Of a stretch of 64,000 nt of DNA, positions 1 through 9,092 are shown piece after piece (within the stretch, counting starts at the first letter, position 1; every line of letters starts with the position of its first letter). A program made the translations under genes and the position numbers. This stretch comes from Bog-1340 sp964513515 (GTDB taxonomy: Bacteria; Patescibacteriota; Minisyncoccia; Phycocordibacterales; GWA1-40-21): the NCBI GenBank assembly GCA_964513515.1, contig CAZEMP010000002.1, positions 62,001 through 126,000 on the forward strand, read 5' to 3'. Below the pieces are notes generated by a model. It was given only the letters and a program-made list of their open reading frames with translations. It was not told the DNA's origin and searched no databases.

Positions 1-1
1 G

Positions 2-145
2 TGGGCATTTGAAAAAACACCAGAAGGTTGGATACCCAAAACAATGACTCAGGTATCTCCGGAAGATACTCCAAAATTAGAGAAACTTATAGAAGATCTT
101 GAAAATAATGAAGAGGTGCAGGAGGTTTATACAAACGCAGAGTAA
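2..145 (+). CDS. yebC: YebC/PmpR family protein, C-terminal fragment
   Basis: The window opens inside a reading frame that runs 47 codons to TAA. The residues (WAFEKTPEGWIPKTM, then a helix KLEKLIEDLENNEEV, ending VYTNAE) match the usual C-terminus of the YebC/PmpR/TACO1 family, which acts in transcriptional regulation or as a ribosome-associated translation factor. The start codon lies outside the window. YebC genes often neighbour ruvC, and ruvC lies about 600 bp downstream on the other strand, which agrees. Identification rests on a short tail only. Confidence 0.7.
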   Translation, partial: WAFEKTPEGWIPKTMTQVSPEDTPKLEKLIEDLENNEEVQEVYTNAE

Positions 146-180
146 CTATTCACTGTTTGAAAATATTACTTATTTTTAAT

Positions 181-242
181 TGTCATTCCCGCGAAGGCGG
201 GAATCTAGGTTTTTGAGTCTGGATCCCTGCCTTCGCAGGGAT
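181..242. repeat. REP-like interspersed palindromic repeat, copy A
   Basis: A pair of inverted half-units, each with its own small stem: TCATTCCCGCGAAGGCGGGA and GGATCCCTGCCTTCGCAGGG. The same family recurs at 20235, 35742 and 62308. It is noncoding and lies just after the yebC-like gene. Confidence 0.75.
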
Positions 243-245
243 GCT

Positions 246-279
246 CAAAATTCATAGTCGCTTCGCTCTTTGAATTTTG
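246..279. terminator. Hairpin between yebC-like gene and the next gene
   Basis: CAAAATTCA pairs with TGAATTTTG across a short loop. It could end yebC transcription, but no clean U-tract follows. Confidence 0.3.
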
Positions 280-283
280 GCAC

Positions 284-292
284 TTATCCACA
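284..292 (+). other. Consensus DnaA box TTATCCACA
   Basis: Exact match to the bacterial DnaA box consensus TTATCCACA in an intergenic stretch. Three more exact copies occur in the window (28001, 44170 and 45476, inverted). A single box can be chance. Confidence 0.35.
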
Positions 293-382
293 GTATTGTC
301 TATTTGCTTTTTTTTATAAATTTTAGAGAATGTAATCAATTACTCTTATATGAGTATGTTTATCAAAAATAAATTTTGAAAA

Positions 383-637
383 ATGAAGGTAAAAAATAAA
401 AAAACTAAAAAGGTGTCTGCTCCTAAAGAAAAGGTGGAAAAGGAGGATGTAAAAACTATAGCACCAGTAGAAGATGAGGCTGAAAAAGAAACCGGCACAT
501 TATCAGACGGTGTACTTGACGCTTTTGATGAATTAGCACCAGTTGATCCGCTACTTGAAGATGAAACAATATTACCAGAAGATGAAGAGGATGATGAAAT
601 AGATTCCGGAGATTTTAGACCTTCAGATGAATGGTAA
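383..637 (+). CDS. Small acidic protein of unknown function
   Basis: 84 residues: a lysine-rich N-terminus (about residues 1-25) followed by a strongly acidic tail with runs of Asp and Glu (about residues 58-70). No signal peptide, membrane segment or recognisable domain is visible, and the composition suggests a disordered protein. A TAAATT hexamer lies 7 nt before the ATG, fitting a leaderless start. The gene converges on ruvC and is closed by a perfect bidirectional hairpin. I do not recognise a family. Confidence 0.6.
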   Translation: MKVKNKKTKKVSAPKEKVEKEDVKTIAPVEDEAEKETGTLSDGVLDAFDELAPVDPLLEDETILPEDEEDDEIDSGDFRPSDEW

Positions 638-687
638 TTATTAGCTGCCAGCTATTAGCTACTAGCTTTTAGAAAAAGTTTAAAAAT

Positions 688-724
688 ACAAACAGGGTTT
701 TCGCTTTGCGAAAACCCTGTTTGT
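688..724. terminator. Bidirectional terminator, 17-bp perfect stem
   Basis: Arms 688-704 and 708-724 pair perfectly around a 3-nt loop (core CAGGGTTTTCGC). It lies between convergent genes, and further TAGC-rich inverted words flank both sides. Confidence 0.8.
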
Positions 725-751
725 ACTTACCTAACAGTTAATAGCTAAAAA

Positions 752-1228
752 CTAAAATCTTTTCTGCGTAGCAAAGAAAGTAAGTCCTGCTGCAATCGCA
801 TCATACTCATCATCGTATTTAATTTTATTTTTTATTTTTATAAGTTTTTTTACCATGAAAATAACCTGATCCTTTTCACTATTACCATAGCCTGTAACTG
901 CAATTTTTATGGCCATAGGAGAAAACTCAACAACCTTAAGGCCCAAAGCTGATGCGACATAAAGCATTACGCCACGCGCCTCTGAAACATGCATGGCAGT
1001 CTTTTGATTATTTTTAAAAAACAACGTTTCAATTACCATAACTTCTGGCTCATATTTCTTTATTAAACCCTCTATTTCCTGACCAATAAGTTTTAATCTT
1101 TCTGCATGATGAATTTTGGAAGAAGTTTTAAAACACTCGGAAAACAAAAGTTCCTCTTTATTGTTAGTTTTCTCTATTATAGCTACACCCATTCTTTCAT
1201 AGCCAGGATCTATTGCTATAACTCTCAT
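752..1228 (-). CDS. ruvC: Holliday junction resolvase RuvC
   Basis: Endonuclease that cuts Holliday junctions made by RuvAB during recombinational repair. The 158-residue frame starts MRVIAIDPG, with acidic residues where the RNase H-like fold needs them: D7 (IDPG), E67 (VIET) and D140/D143 (DDEYDAIAAGL). The ATG at 1228 is preferred over an upstream TTG because it puts the catalytic Asp at position 7 as in the family. TATAAT lies 10 nt before this ATG. ruvA is found at 63.4 kb; ruvB is not in the window. Confidence 0.93.
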   Translation of the reverse strand: MRVIAIDPGYERMGVAIIEKTNNKEELLFSECFKTSSKIHHAERLKLIGQEIEGLIKKYEPEVMVIETLFFKNNQKTAMHVSEARGVMLYVASALGLKVVEFSPMAIKIAVTGYGNSEKDQVIFMVKKLIKIKNKIKYDDEYDAIAAGLTFFATQKRF

Positions 1229-1235
1229 GCTCAAA

Positions 1236-1276
1236 TTTATTATATTTTATGTTTACCGTATACTATATACCAAATA
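1236..1276. repeat. Short tandem-like words in the ruvC-tyrS spacer
   Basis: The spacer contains TATACTATATAC and, nine bases on, TACTATATACTG. These are two near-copies of one short unit. Comparable but different word repeats fill other spacers in this window. Confidence 0.4.
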
Positions 1277-2476
1277 CTATATACTGATTTTGACAAACCT
1301 CTTCTTTCCCACTTTTAGAGTAAGTTCTGCGTGAATTTTTTGATTTACATCTGTGATTTTGTCACCTGATATAGCATTACTTACAGCATTCTCTGTTACA
1401 AGTCTTCTAAAGTCACTTTTTGATTCTACTATTTTGTTTTCCACCAAAAGTTCAGATAACAACTTCCCGTTTGTTGTTTTTATTTGCTCTATGTTTTCAG
1501 GTAAACCTCCTTTTTGAAAAGTTTTAATAAAATTCTTTTCTGCCCTATCAGCTTTTTCCTGATTATAAAAAACTTTTATAATTTCTTTTGCTAAAATAAT
1601 TTTTATATCTCTTGGATTCACTCCGCTTTCTAAATCTTTTTTATATTTTTCTATATCGTTGGCTGAAACAGTAGTGCAAATATCAAATGCTGGTAAAATC
1701 ATTCCATCTGTCCAGCTCATAACCTTACCAAACATTTCAAACTCGTCATCAAGCATAGAAACTGCGTTATTCTCTGTTTTACCCATTTTCTTTCCTGAGG
1801 AATCCTCCAAAAGTTTCATTGAGATAACAAATTTTTCCTTACTCGTAGCCTCTTTCATTAAGTTTCTACCAGTAAGCATATTAAATGTCTGATCATTTCC
1901 TCCTATTTCCCCATCAACATTCATTGCTATAGAATCATAACCTTGCATCAGTGGATATAAAAATTCGTGTATATATATAGGTTTATTTTCCTCAATTCTC
2001 TTTTTAAACATATCCCTCTCTATCATTTGTTGTACCGTCATCTTTGAAGCAAGGTTTACAACACCAGCAAAATTCATCTTATCCAACCAACTTGAATTGT
2101 ATTTTAATTTTGCACCAAAAAGACCGAACTTTAAAAAAGTCGATGCTTGTTTTTTATATATTTTAGAGTTATTTAAAACCTCTTTTCTTGTAAGTTGTTT
2201 CCTTGCGGCAGATTTGTCTGTTGGATCACCTATCATAGCTGTAAAATCGCCTATAAGTAAAATAACCTCATGTCCGAGCTCTTGAAACTCCTTAAGCTTT
2301 CTTAGTGGAACTGCGTGTCCCATGTGAAGTGTTGGACCTGTTGGATCTATACCGAGATACATCCTTAGTTTTTTTCCATTTAAAAGCAGTTTTCTTACAA
2401 AATCTTTGTTTGGATAAACATTTTCAACTCCACGAGTTAAAAACTCCTCTATTTTTTTTAAATCTGTATTAATCAT
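1277..2476 (-). CDS. tyrS: Tyrosine--tRNA ligase
   Basis: Charges tRNA-Tyr with tyrosine in the cytoplasm. The 399-residue protein has a class I Rossmann core with GIDPTGPTLHMGH (about 42-54, the HIGH motif as HMGH) and KKMGKTENNAV (about 230-240, the KMSKS loop). A C-terminal S4-like RNA-binding domain occupies roughly 335-399. The length is typical for bacterial TyrRS. It lies between ruvC and a divergent PBP gene. Confidence 0.95.
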   Translation of the reverse strand: MINTDLKKIEEFLTRGVENVYPNKDFVRKLLLNGKKLRMYLGIDPTGPTLHMGHAVPLRKLKEFQELGHEVILLIGDFTAMIGDPTDKSAARKQLTRKEVLNNSKIYKKQASTFLKFGLFGAKLKYNSSWLDKMNFAGVVNLASKMTVQQMIERDMFKKRIEENKPIYIHEFLYPLMQGYDSIAMNVDGEIGGNDQTFNMLTGRNLMKEATSKEKFVISMKLLEDSSGKKMGKTENNAVSMLDDEFEMFGKVMSWTDGMILPAFDICTTVSANDIEKYKKDLESGVNPRDIKIILAKEIIKVFYNQEKADRAEKNFIKTFQKGGLPENIEQIKTTNGKLLSELLVENKIVESKSDFRRLVTENAVSNAISGDKITDVNQKIHAELTLKVGKKRFVKISI

Positions 2477-2598
2477 TACCTACTAATTTATCATAAAAAC
2501 AGCATATTAGAAAGATTTTGTTATATTTATAAAATGGTGTAATCTTTAGGCAAAATCAATACTACAGGCTTTTACTAACCATCAAATACCAGCTATGT

Positions 2599-2604
2599 TA
2601 TAAT
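2599..2604 (+). promoter_or_regulatory. -10 box for the PBP gene, leaderless spacing
   Basis: TATAAT ends 7 nt before the ATG at 2612, so the expected transcription start falls on or beside the start codon. No Shine-Dalgarno site is present. No good -35 box was seen. Confidence 0.5.
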
Positions 2605-2611
2605 CCATTTT

Positions 2612-5188
2612 ATGTTGACGTCCAAATTAGATAAAATAAGACACCAGGTGAATAAAAACTCTAAAAAGTTATCAAAAACTATACGTTTTTTAAAAAATAA
2701 CAAAAAACAAGTCAGTATACTACTATTTGCTTTATTTTTTGTTTTTTTAGGTTTGATTGCTTTGTGGATTTCTACTTTTCAAACACCAGACCTAAAATCT
2801 TTTGACGCAAGAAAAGTAACACAGTCTACAAAAATATATGATCGTACAGGTAAAATATTACTGTATGATGTTCATGAAAATACAAAAAGAATTATTGTTC
2901 CTTTTGAAAATATCTCAAAAGATATTAAAAATGCAACTGTAGCAATAGAAGATTCAGAATTCTACCAGCATCATGGAATAAAAGTATCATCAATATTTCG
3001 CTCTATCTTATCAAACATATTATCTGCTAGTTTTAGTCAGGGCGGTTCAACTATCACACAACAAGTAATAAAAAATTCTCTTCTAACAACAGAGAAAACA
3101 GTCTCTAGAAAACTTAAAGAGTGGGTGCTTTCGATTGAAATAGAAAAAGTAATGACCAAAGAACAAATATTGGGTATATATTTGAATGGTAACCCATATG
3201 GTGGAACTATTTATGGTGTTGAGGAAGCTTCTCAAACTTTTTTTGCTAAAAAGGCCTCGGATGTGACTTTAGCAGAGGCTGCTTATCTTGCTGCAATACC
3301 CAAAGCCCCAACTTTTTACTCTCCATACGGCCAAAACAAAGAAGAACTTGATAAAAGACAAAGGCTTGTGCTTTTAAAAATGGTTGAGAATGGTTTTATT
3401 ACAAAAGATGAATATGAGAAGGCATTAAAAGACACTGTAGTTTTTTTAACAAAGGAAAAATATGGTTTGAAAGCTCCACATTTTGTTGAATTTATAAAAC
3501 AATATTTAGCAGATAAATATGGTGAGGACACTATGACAGAGAGGGGTTTTAAAGTTATAACCACACTTAATTATGATTTACAATCTAAGGTTGAAGAAAT
3601 TGTAAAAAGAAAAGCGCTCGAAAACAAAGAACAGTTTGATGCTGAAAACGCTTCTGTTGTTATTATTGATCCTAAGACCGGACAAATACTTTCTATGATT
3701 GGATCTCGTGATTATTTTGATAAAGAAATTGACGGTAATTTTAATGTTGCCCTTGCACACAGACAGCCCGGATCAACATTTAAACCTTTTGTTTATGCTA
3801 CCGCATTTAAAAAGGGCTATACACCAGACACGGTTGTTTTTGACCTTCCTACAGAGTTCCAAACAACATGTACCCCTGAAGGGCTACCTGTAAATCCAGA
3901 CGCTGTTATATCTTCTTCTACTGCATGTTATATGCCAGAAAATTATGACAACCAGTATGTTGGTCCGATATCTTTAAGAAATGCCTTAGCTCAATCTAGA
4001 AATGTTCCTGCTATAAAAGTATTGTATTTGGCAGGAATAAAAGATTCTATAGAAACTGCAAAAAATATGGGTATAAAAAGCCTTTCTAATAACCCAGACC
4101 AGTATGGTCTAACCCTGGTTCTTGGTGGGGGTGAGGTTTCTCTGCTTGATATAACGAGTGCGTATGGTGTGTTCGCAAATGATGGAGTAAGAAATACTTA
4201 TACTGGAATATTATCTGTGGAGGATCTTGAGGGTAATATACTCGAAACATATACACAAAAACAGCAATCTGTTCTTTCACAAGATGTGGCTAATACTATT
4301 TCAGATGTGTTATCTGATAATGTTGCAAAAATCCCAGCATACGGGGCTAGCTCCCCTTTATTTTTTCCAGGCAAACAAGTTGCTTCAAAAACTGGTACGA
4401 CAAATGATTATAAGGATGCTTGGTCTATTGGTTATACACCAGAGATTGTTGTTGGCGCTTGGGTTGGAAACAATGATAATAGACCTATGGTAAAAAAAGT
4501 TGCGGGAATGATTGTGGCACCAATGTGGCACGAGGTTATGAACATAGCCTTAGCGAGTACCTCTGGTGAATTATTTAAAAAATCACCAGAAATAGATCAG
4601 AACATTAAACCTGTATTGAGAGGTTTTTGGCAAGGTAATGAAACTTATTTCATAGATAAAATCTCTGGAAAATTAGCCACGGAGAAAACTCCGGAAGAAA
4701 CCAGATTAGAGGTAGCAACAACAAGTATTCATTCTATACTTTTTTGGGTAGATAAAAATAACCCACTTGGCCCAGCACCGATAAATCCAACCGATGACTC
4801 CCAGTTTGCTTCTTGGGAATATAGTATACAAAAATGGTTACTCACAAATCCACAAGCATCAACAAGTAAGCCTATATTATATGACGATATTCACACTGAA
4901 ATTAACAAACCAAAAGTTGTTATTAAATCCCCAACACAAACAATTGAATATGGTAAGGATCATAGAATTGGTGTGGTTATATCCACAACAACAAACTTTC
5001 CTGTCCAGAAAGTAAATTTCTATTTAAACGAGGAGTTGGTTGGTTCATCTAATACTTATCCTTTTATTCTTAATTTTGTTCCGTCAAGCACAAACTCTTT
5101 TATTGTTGGAATTAATGAGTTAAAAGTTATTGTTTATGACAGCGCATACAATAAAGGAGATGCTTCTATTCAACTAAAGATTAAATAG
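2612..5188 (+). CDS. Class A penicillin-binding protein (GT51 transglycosylase + transpeptidase)
   Basis: Polymerises and cross-links peptidoglycan outside the membrane. The 858-residue protein has a basic N-terminus and one membrane anchor (about 34-54). The GT51 domain has catalytic Glu in EDSEF (about 113) and GGSTITQQ (144-151). The transpeptidase domain has SxxK in GSTFK (Ser388, Lys391), SRN (462-464) and KTG (593-595). An Ig-like, Ser/Thr-rich tail follows from about 760. All catalytic motifs are intact. It converges on the next gene with only 2 nt between stops. Confidence 0.95.
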   Translation: MLTSKLDKIRHQVNKNSKKLSKTIRFLKNNKKQVSILLFALFFVFLGLIALWISTFQTPDLKSFDARKVTQSTKIYDRTGKILLYDVHENTKRIIVPFENISKDIKNATVAIEDSEFYQHHGIKVSSIFRSILSNILSASFSQGGSTITQQVIKNSLLTTEKTVSRKLKEWVLSIEIEKVMTKEQILGIYLNGNPYGGTIYGVEEASQTFFAKKASDVTLAEAAYLAAIPKAPTFYSPYGQNKEELDKRQRLVLLKMVENGFITKDEYEKALKDTVVFLTKEKYGLKAPHFVEFIKQYLADKYGEDTMTERGFKVITTLNYDLQSKVEEIVKRKALENKEQFDAENASVVIIDPKTGQILSMIGSRDYFDKEIDGNFNVALAHRQPGSTFKPFVYATAFKKGYTPDTVVFDLPTEFQTTCTPEGLPVNPDAVISSSTACYMPENYDNQYVGPISLRNALAQSRNVPAIKVLYLAGIKDSIETAKNMGIKSLSNNPDQYGLTLVLGGGEVSLLDITSAYGVFANDGVRNTYTGILSVEDLEGNILETYTQKQQSVLSQDVANTISDVLSDNVAKIPAYGASSPLFFPGKQVASKTGTTNDYKDAWSIGYTPEIVVGAWVGNNDNRPMVKKVAGMIVAPMWHEVMNIALASTSGELFKKSPEIDQNIKPVLRGFWQGNETYFIDKISGKLATEKTPEETRLEVATTSIHSILFWVDKNNPLGPAPINPTDDSQFASWEYSIQKWLLTNPQASTSKPILYDDIHTEINKPKVVIKSPTQTIEYGKDHRIGVVISTTTNFPVQKVNFYLNEELVGSSNTYPFILNFVPSSTNSFIVGINELKVIVYDSAYNKGDASIQLKIK

Positions 5189-5190
5189 TT

Positions 5191-5445
5191 TTATAATATT
5201 TCTCTAATTTTTCCTTTTACTTTTTTATCTAGAAGTTCTAATATTTTAACTTTCTTTAAAAAAACCTCTGTTTTTTTAATAGGGCTCTCATTTATTTTAA
5301 CAACACCGCTTTTTATTTGAATTTTTTTTATGTCTATTTCTATTTTACAAACTTCTTTTATTGCTTCTGCAACAGTTTTTATTAAAAATTCTTTAGAACT
5401 TGAAATTTCTTTAAATTTTTCTAAATATTTTGATATGTTAAACAT
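5191..5445 (-). CDS. Small conserved-looking protein downstream of dnaN (possible DUF721/DciA-like)
   Basis: 84 residues with no signal peptide or membrane segment. The order is two amphipathic helices, a strand pair (IQIKSGVVKINESP), then a lysine-rich helix. The 'internal strand then Leu/Lys helix' layout next to dnaN and dnaA recalls the short DUF721/DciA helicase-loader domain, but that is a weak structural guess. It is transcribed after dnaN, separated by an AT-rich repeat spacer. Confidence 0.5.
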   Translation of the reverse strand: MFNISKYLEKFKEISSSKEFLIKTVAEAIKEVCKIEIDIKKIQIKSGVVKINESPIKKTEVFLKKVKILELLDKKVKGKIREIL

Positions 5446-5519
5446 AGGAATTAATTGTAAATTATGAATTGTTAATTATTAATTAATTAATCATTTATAA
5501 TTCACAATTTACAATTATT
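5446..5519. repeat. Palindromic AT word repeat after dnaN
   Basis: The spacer is built from words such as AATTGTAAATTATGAATTGT on one side and ATAATTCACAATTTACAATT on the other, forming a long imperfect inverted repeat. Confidence 0.5.
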
Positions 5520-6620
5520 TTAACGGTTCATAGGCATAACAAGATATGTAAATGTTTTGTCTGAAACCCCTCTTAAAACTAAAGGTTTGTTTATACCATT
5601 AAATGATAGTGAGACGCTATCTGAAGAAATGGAACTTAAGCAGTCTATTATATATTTGTAATTAAAATTAACATCTATATCCTCTCCCTCTATGTTTGCG
5701 TCTATCTTATTGGTCGTTTCTCCAATGTTGTTGTTTTTTGTTCTTACTCTAATTACTTTTTCTCCTCCCCTTACACTAATATTCATTTGGTTAAAACTAT
5801 CAGAAAAAATATTAGATACTTTGAGTGAATTTATTAAATCTTGCTTTAATAATACAACTTTCGTTTTTTCTTCTTTTGGTAAGATTTGCTTATAATCTGG
5901 AAAAACACCATCTATAACTCTAGAAACTAGATATATACCATTAAAAACAAAAGATATTTGGTTTTTTGTTGAGCTTATTTCTATTTCTATATCAGTATTA
6001 TCTATAATTTTTAATATATCTGCAGCATTTTTAAATGGAATAAGAACATTGTTTAAATCTATATTTTTTCTTGTTTTTATAACTTTTTCTGCCAACCTAA
6101 ATGAATCTGTCGCAACAAAAACAATACTTTCCTCGTTTGTGTGTAGAAAAACACTAGAAAGCTCTGGTTTTACACTAGATAATGATGAACTATAAATAAC
6201 TGATCTAATACCATTTGTAAGGTCTTTTGAATTTATTTTGTATGTTTTTTCACTATCCACTACAGGTAAGGTTGGAAAGTCGTCTGAAGAAAGTGTTTTT
6301 ATATTTGCCTCACTTGTTGTTGTGTGTATTTTTAGTGTATTTTCTACTGTTTCTAGGATTATGTTTCTATCTTCGTTTATGTTGTTTAAGAAGTTACTTA
6401 TTACCCCGGCTGGTACTGCTACCTTTCCTTCCTCTTCTACTTTTACTGGAATAGAAACCTCCAAACCTAAATCTAGGTTTGTTGATCTAATAATTAAACT
6501 ATTTCCTTTTGTTTCTAATAATAAACAAGAAAGTATGGGCAGGTTAACGTTCTTACCAACAATTTTTTCTGCTTTTGAAACAGCGAGGTGAAGTTTTTCT
6601 TTTACACATTCTATTTTCAT
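5520..6620 (-). CDS. dnaN: DNA polymerase III subunit beta (sliding clamp)
   Basis: Ring-shaped processivity clamp that tethers polymerase to DNA. From the ATG at 6620 the protein is 366 residues, the family's usual size. It has three clamp folds, a typical opening (MKIECVKEKLHLAVSKAEKI) and the C-terminal hydrophobic end YLVMPMNR. A frame extension of ten residues rich in Ile/Lys is possible upstream but does not fit the family. A TATATA box sits 6 nt before this ATG. It lies downstream of dnaA in the usual order. Confidence 0.95.
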   Translation of the reverse strand: MKIECVKEKLHLAVSKAEKIVGKNVNLPILSCLLLETKGNSLIIRSTNLDLGLEVSIPVKVEEEGKVAVPAGVISNFLNNINEDRNIILETVENTLKIHTTTSEANIKTLSSDDFPTLPVVDSEKTYKINSKDLTNGIRSVIYSSSLSSVKPELSSVFLHTNEESIVFVATDSFRLAEKVIKTRKNIDLNNVLIPFKNAADILKIIDNTDIEIEISSTKNQISFVFNGIYLVSRVIDGVFPDYKQILPKEEKTKVVLLKQDLINSLKVSNIFSDSFNQMNISVRGGEKVIRVRTKNNNIGETTNKIDANIEGEDIDVNFNYKYIIDCLSSISSDSVSLSFNGINKPLVLRGVSDKTFTYLVMPMNR

Positions 6621-6854
6621 TTTATTTATATACTTAATTATTATTATCAACCTTTACTTGTTTATAGTTTTTTTACTAGAAAAACAAACAATATTTTTAC
6701 TAAACTCTTTTATTAATATGTTTTTTATTTGTTACCAATAATTCTTTGTAAAAATTATCCCGAATTTATTAACAACAACTTAAACTCATTATCATAAACT
6801 TATTAATAACTTATCAAGTATTTTGTTCACAGTTAGAAGTTATTAATAAATAAA
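6621..6854. other. AT-rich dnaA-dnaN spacer
   Basis: About 230 bp, very AT-rich. It contains imperfect DnaA-box-like words (TTATTAACA, TTATCAAGT) but no exact TTATCCACA. It could be part of an origin or only the dnaN promoter region. Confidence 0.35.
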
Positions 6855-8189
6855 TTATTTTAACATTGATCTTATCTGGTTTATTTCTTGTACTAATTCT
6901 GGGTCGGTCTTTAAATCATTTTTAATCTTTTCATAAGAGTGTATAACTGTTGAGTGGTCTCTATTTCCTACTTTGTCACCAATTGAAGGAAAAGATATAT
7001 CAAAATCTTCTCTCAACAGGTACATTATTACCTGTCTTGGTTTAATAACCTCTTTCTTTCTTCCTTTTTCAAAAACAGCGACTTCCTCTATACCATAAAA
7101 TTCCGAAGTCACCCGTATCACATCTTTAATAGATGTATTTTTCTTTGGTTTGGATGTATTTTTTAGTAATTCCTTTATTTCATTTATATTTAACTCCTTA
7201 TTTTTAAGGTCGGTTTGACACAAAATAAGGTTTAAAATACCCTCCAATTCTCTAATATTACCCTCTACAGACGAGGCAAGGAATTCTATTACATCATTTG
7301 ATACACTAAGGTTCATTAAAGCCGCCTTTTTTCTAAAGATCTGTATTCTGGATTCATAATCAGGCTTCTGTATCTCCACTATCATACCTGCATTAAAACG
7401 AGACTTTATTCTTTCTTCTATATCAGGAATAAAGTTTGGGTGTTTGTCTGATGAAAAGATGAGTTGTTTTCCTCCATCATGAAAATTATTAAATAAATGG
7501 AAAAATTCTTCCTGCGTTTTTGTTTTAGAAGAAAGAAATTGTATATCATCAATTATTAAAAGGTCATATTTCTTATATTTTTCTTTAAAAGTGTTAATGT
7601 TTCCACTATTAAGTGAGTTTAAATAATCATTCGCAAACTTTTCTGAAGTCATATAGAAGATTTTTTTGCTAGGATCAACAGTTTTAAAATGATTACCAAC
7701 AGCTTGAATCAAATGCGTCTTTCCATGACCAGTACTGCCAAATATAAAAAGTGGATTGTAAGCCGCAGTTCTTTTTAAAATGGCTTGTGATGCGGCGTGT
7801 GCCAGTTCATTAAAAGGACCAATAACAAAGGTTTCGAACGTGTATTTAGGGTTTAGGTTGTCTTCTTTGTTGATATAGAAATTGTTTAAAGGAAGCTCAT
7901 TTACCCTAACAACCCCCTCTTTTATCTGTCCTTTGTTTTCTTCTTTTGAAACAAAATATTCAACATTTCTAATATGTTCTCCAAAACTTCTTAAATTTTT
8001 TAATATATCTTTATGATATTTATTTAACAACCAATCTTTAACAAATACATTAGGAACACCCAAAGAAACAACACCGTCCTCCTGTTTGATAATAAAGGTA
8101 TCCTTAAACCACATACTAAAATTTGCCTTAGAAATACCGAGCTCTATTTGTGCCAGAACATTATTCCAAAGTGTTTTGTTTTCAGTCAT
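6855..8189 (-). CDS. dnaA: Chromosomal replication initiator DnaA
   Basis: AAA+ ATPase that binds DnaA boxes and opens oriC. The 444-residue protein has an N-terminal helical domain, Walker A GSTGHGKT (151-158), Walker B LLIIDDIQF (about 210-218), and the C-terminal helix-turn-helix signature VGNRDHSTVIHSYEK (near 410). TATAAT ends 8 nt before the ATG, giving a leaderless spacing. It is divergent from rpmH, the classic arrangement. Confidence 0.97.
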   Translation of the reverse strand: MTENKTLWNNVLAQIELGISKANFSMWFKDTFIIKQEDGVVSLGVPNVFVKDWLLNKYHKDILKNLRSFGEHIRNVEYFVSKEENKGQIKEGVVRVNELPLNNFYINKEDNLNPKYTFETFVIGPFNELAHAASQAILKRTAAYNPLFIFGSTGHGKTHLIQAVGNHFKTVDPSKKIFYMTSEKFANDYLNSLNSGNINTFKEKYKKYDLLIIDDIQFLSSKTKTQEEFFHLFNNFHDGGKQLIFSSDKHPNFIPDIEERIKSRFNAGMIVEIQKPDYESRIQIFRKKAALMNLSVSNDVIEFLASSVEGNIRELEGILNLILCQTDLKNKELNINEIKELLKNTSKPKKNTSIKDVIRVTSEFYGIEEVAVFEKGRKKEVIKPRQVIMYLLREDFDISFPSIGDKVGNRDHSTVIHSYEKIKNDLKTDPELVQEINQIRSMLK

Positions 8190-8464
8190 TGGTGTAAATT
8201 ATAAGTTGTTGATCTGTTTAATAAAAACTTATTTTTGTTAGCAAATTGTTTATAATTAGTGGACAAGAAAAACAAAATACAAAAAATCAAAATCAATAAA
8301 TATAATTAAAAAACTTAAAATCAAAAAAATTAATAAACATCATTATACCTGAAATACAGTCTAAAGAGACTTGTTTTTTGTTATATTTTAAGTTATAGTG
8401 AGTTTTAAGAGAAATTAAGTATTTATTTTTACTTTTTTTCACCTTAATTTTAATTAATTCAACT
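8190..8464. other. dnaA-rpmH divergent intergenic region (conventional oriC position)
   Basis: About 275 bp of AT-rich sequence between divergent dnaA and rpmH, the place where many bacteria hold oriC. No exact DnaA box is present on either strand. It contains the dnaA promoter and long A/T runs. Confidence 0.35.
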
Positions 8465-8599
8465 ATGTCATTCACATACAAACCAAAAAAGAGAAAAAGA
8501 GCAAAAACACACGGTTTTCTGGTCAGAAGTAAGACTAAATATGGTAGAAATACTATAAAAAGAAGAAGACAGGCCGGAAGAAGAAAAATAACAGTATAA
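8465..8599 (+). CDS. rpmH: 50S ribosomal protein L34
   Basis: 44 residues, starting MSFTYKPKKRKRAKTHGF and ending with an Arg/Lys-rich tail RRRQAGRRKITV. This is the normal size and composition of L34, a small basic protein of the large ribosomal subunit. It heads the rpmH-rnpA-yidC-jag series seen next to dnaA in many bacteria. Confidence 0.95.
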   Translation: MSFTYKPKKRKRAKTHGFLVRSKTKYGRNTIKRRRQAGRRKITV

Positions 8600-8605
8600 T
8601 TTTAC

Positions 8606-8633
8606 AAAAAAGAGCTCAAAATGGCTCTTTTTT
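8606..8633 (+). terminator. Terminator or attenuator after rpmH
   Basis: A 10-bp stem, AAAAAAGAGC with GCTCTTTTTT, closes a loop of 8 nt and ends in a U-run. It may reduce read-through from rpmH into rnpA, which has its own TATAAT at 8636. Confidence 0.75.
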
Positions 8634-8652
8634 GATATAATATATAAATATT

Positions 8653-8991
8653 ATGTTAAATCGTAGATATAGGGCGACAAGAGAAAGTATAGAGGAAACA
8701 ATAAAAACAGGAGTTTCAATTTTTGGTAAGTTTTTATATGCAAAAATATCTAAAAAAGACCAGAAGAAAATGGGTTTTGCAATCGTTGTTTCTAAAAAAG
8801 ATGAAAAAACCTCTGTGGGAAGACATTTAATAAAAAGAAAAACAAGTAGTTATATAGAGGAAAACTTACTAAAAATAAGCCCAAAATTCAATAAAACAAT
8901 AGTTTTTTTGATGAAAAAAACAAAAGAACCTAGAGACTATAAAGAAATAAAAAAGGACGTTCTATTTATTCTAGAGAAATCCGCTTTTTAG
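8653..8991 (+). CDS. rnpA: Ribonuclease P protein component
   Basis: 112 residues. It binds RNase P RNA to mature tRNA 5' ends. The N-terminus (MLNRRYRATRESIEETIKTG) and the central basic helix with GRHLIKRKTSSY correspond to the family's RNR-type motif, here altered. Position after rpmH supports the call. TATAAT ends 11 nt upstream of the ATG. Confidence 0.88.
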   Translation: MLNRRYRATRESIEETIKTGVSIFGKFLYAKISKKDQKKMGFAIVVSKKDEKTSVGRHLIKRKTSSYIEENLLKISPKFNKTIVFLMKKTKEPRDYKEIKKDVLFILEKSAF

Positions 8992-9092
8992 TGCGTTTAT
9001 TCAATTTATATAACCGTTTCCCCCTTATACTTATACTTTTTCTTTATACTATTTTGTTTGTATATTTGGTGTTTTTCGTATAGAATGACCCT

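Noticed and set aside
8190..8464. Origin of replication between dnaA and rpmH
   Set aside because: Position is classical, but no exact DnaA box is present and gene polarity does not switch there; I rank 44-45.5 kb higher, without excluding this site.
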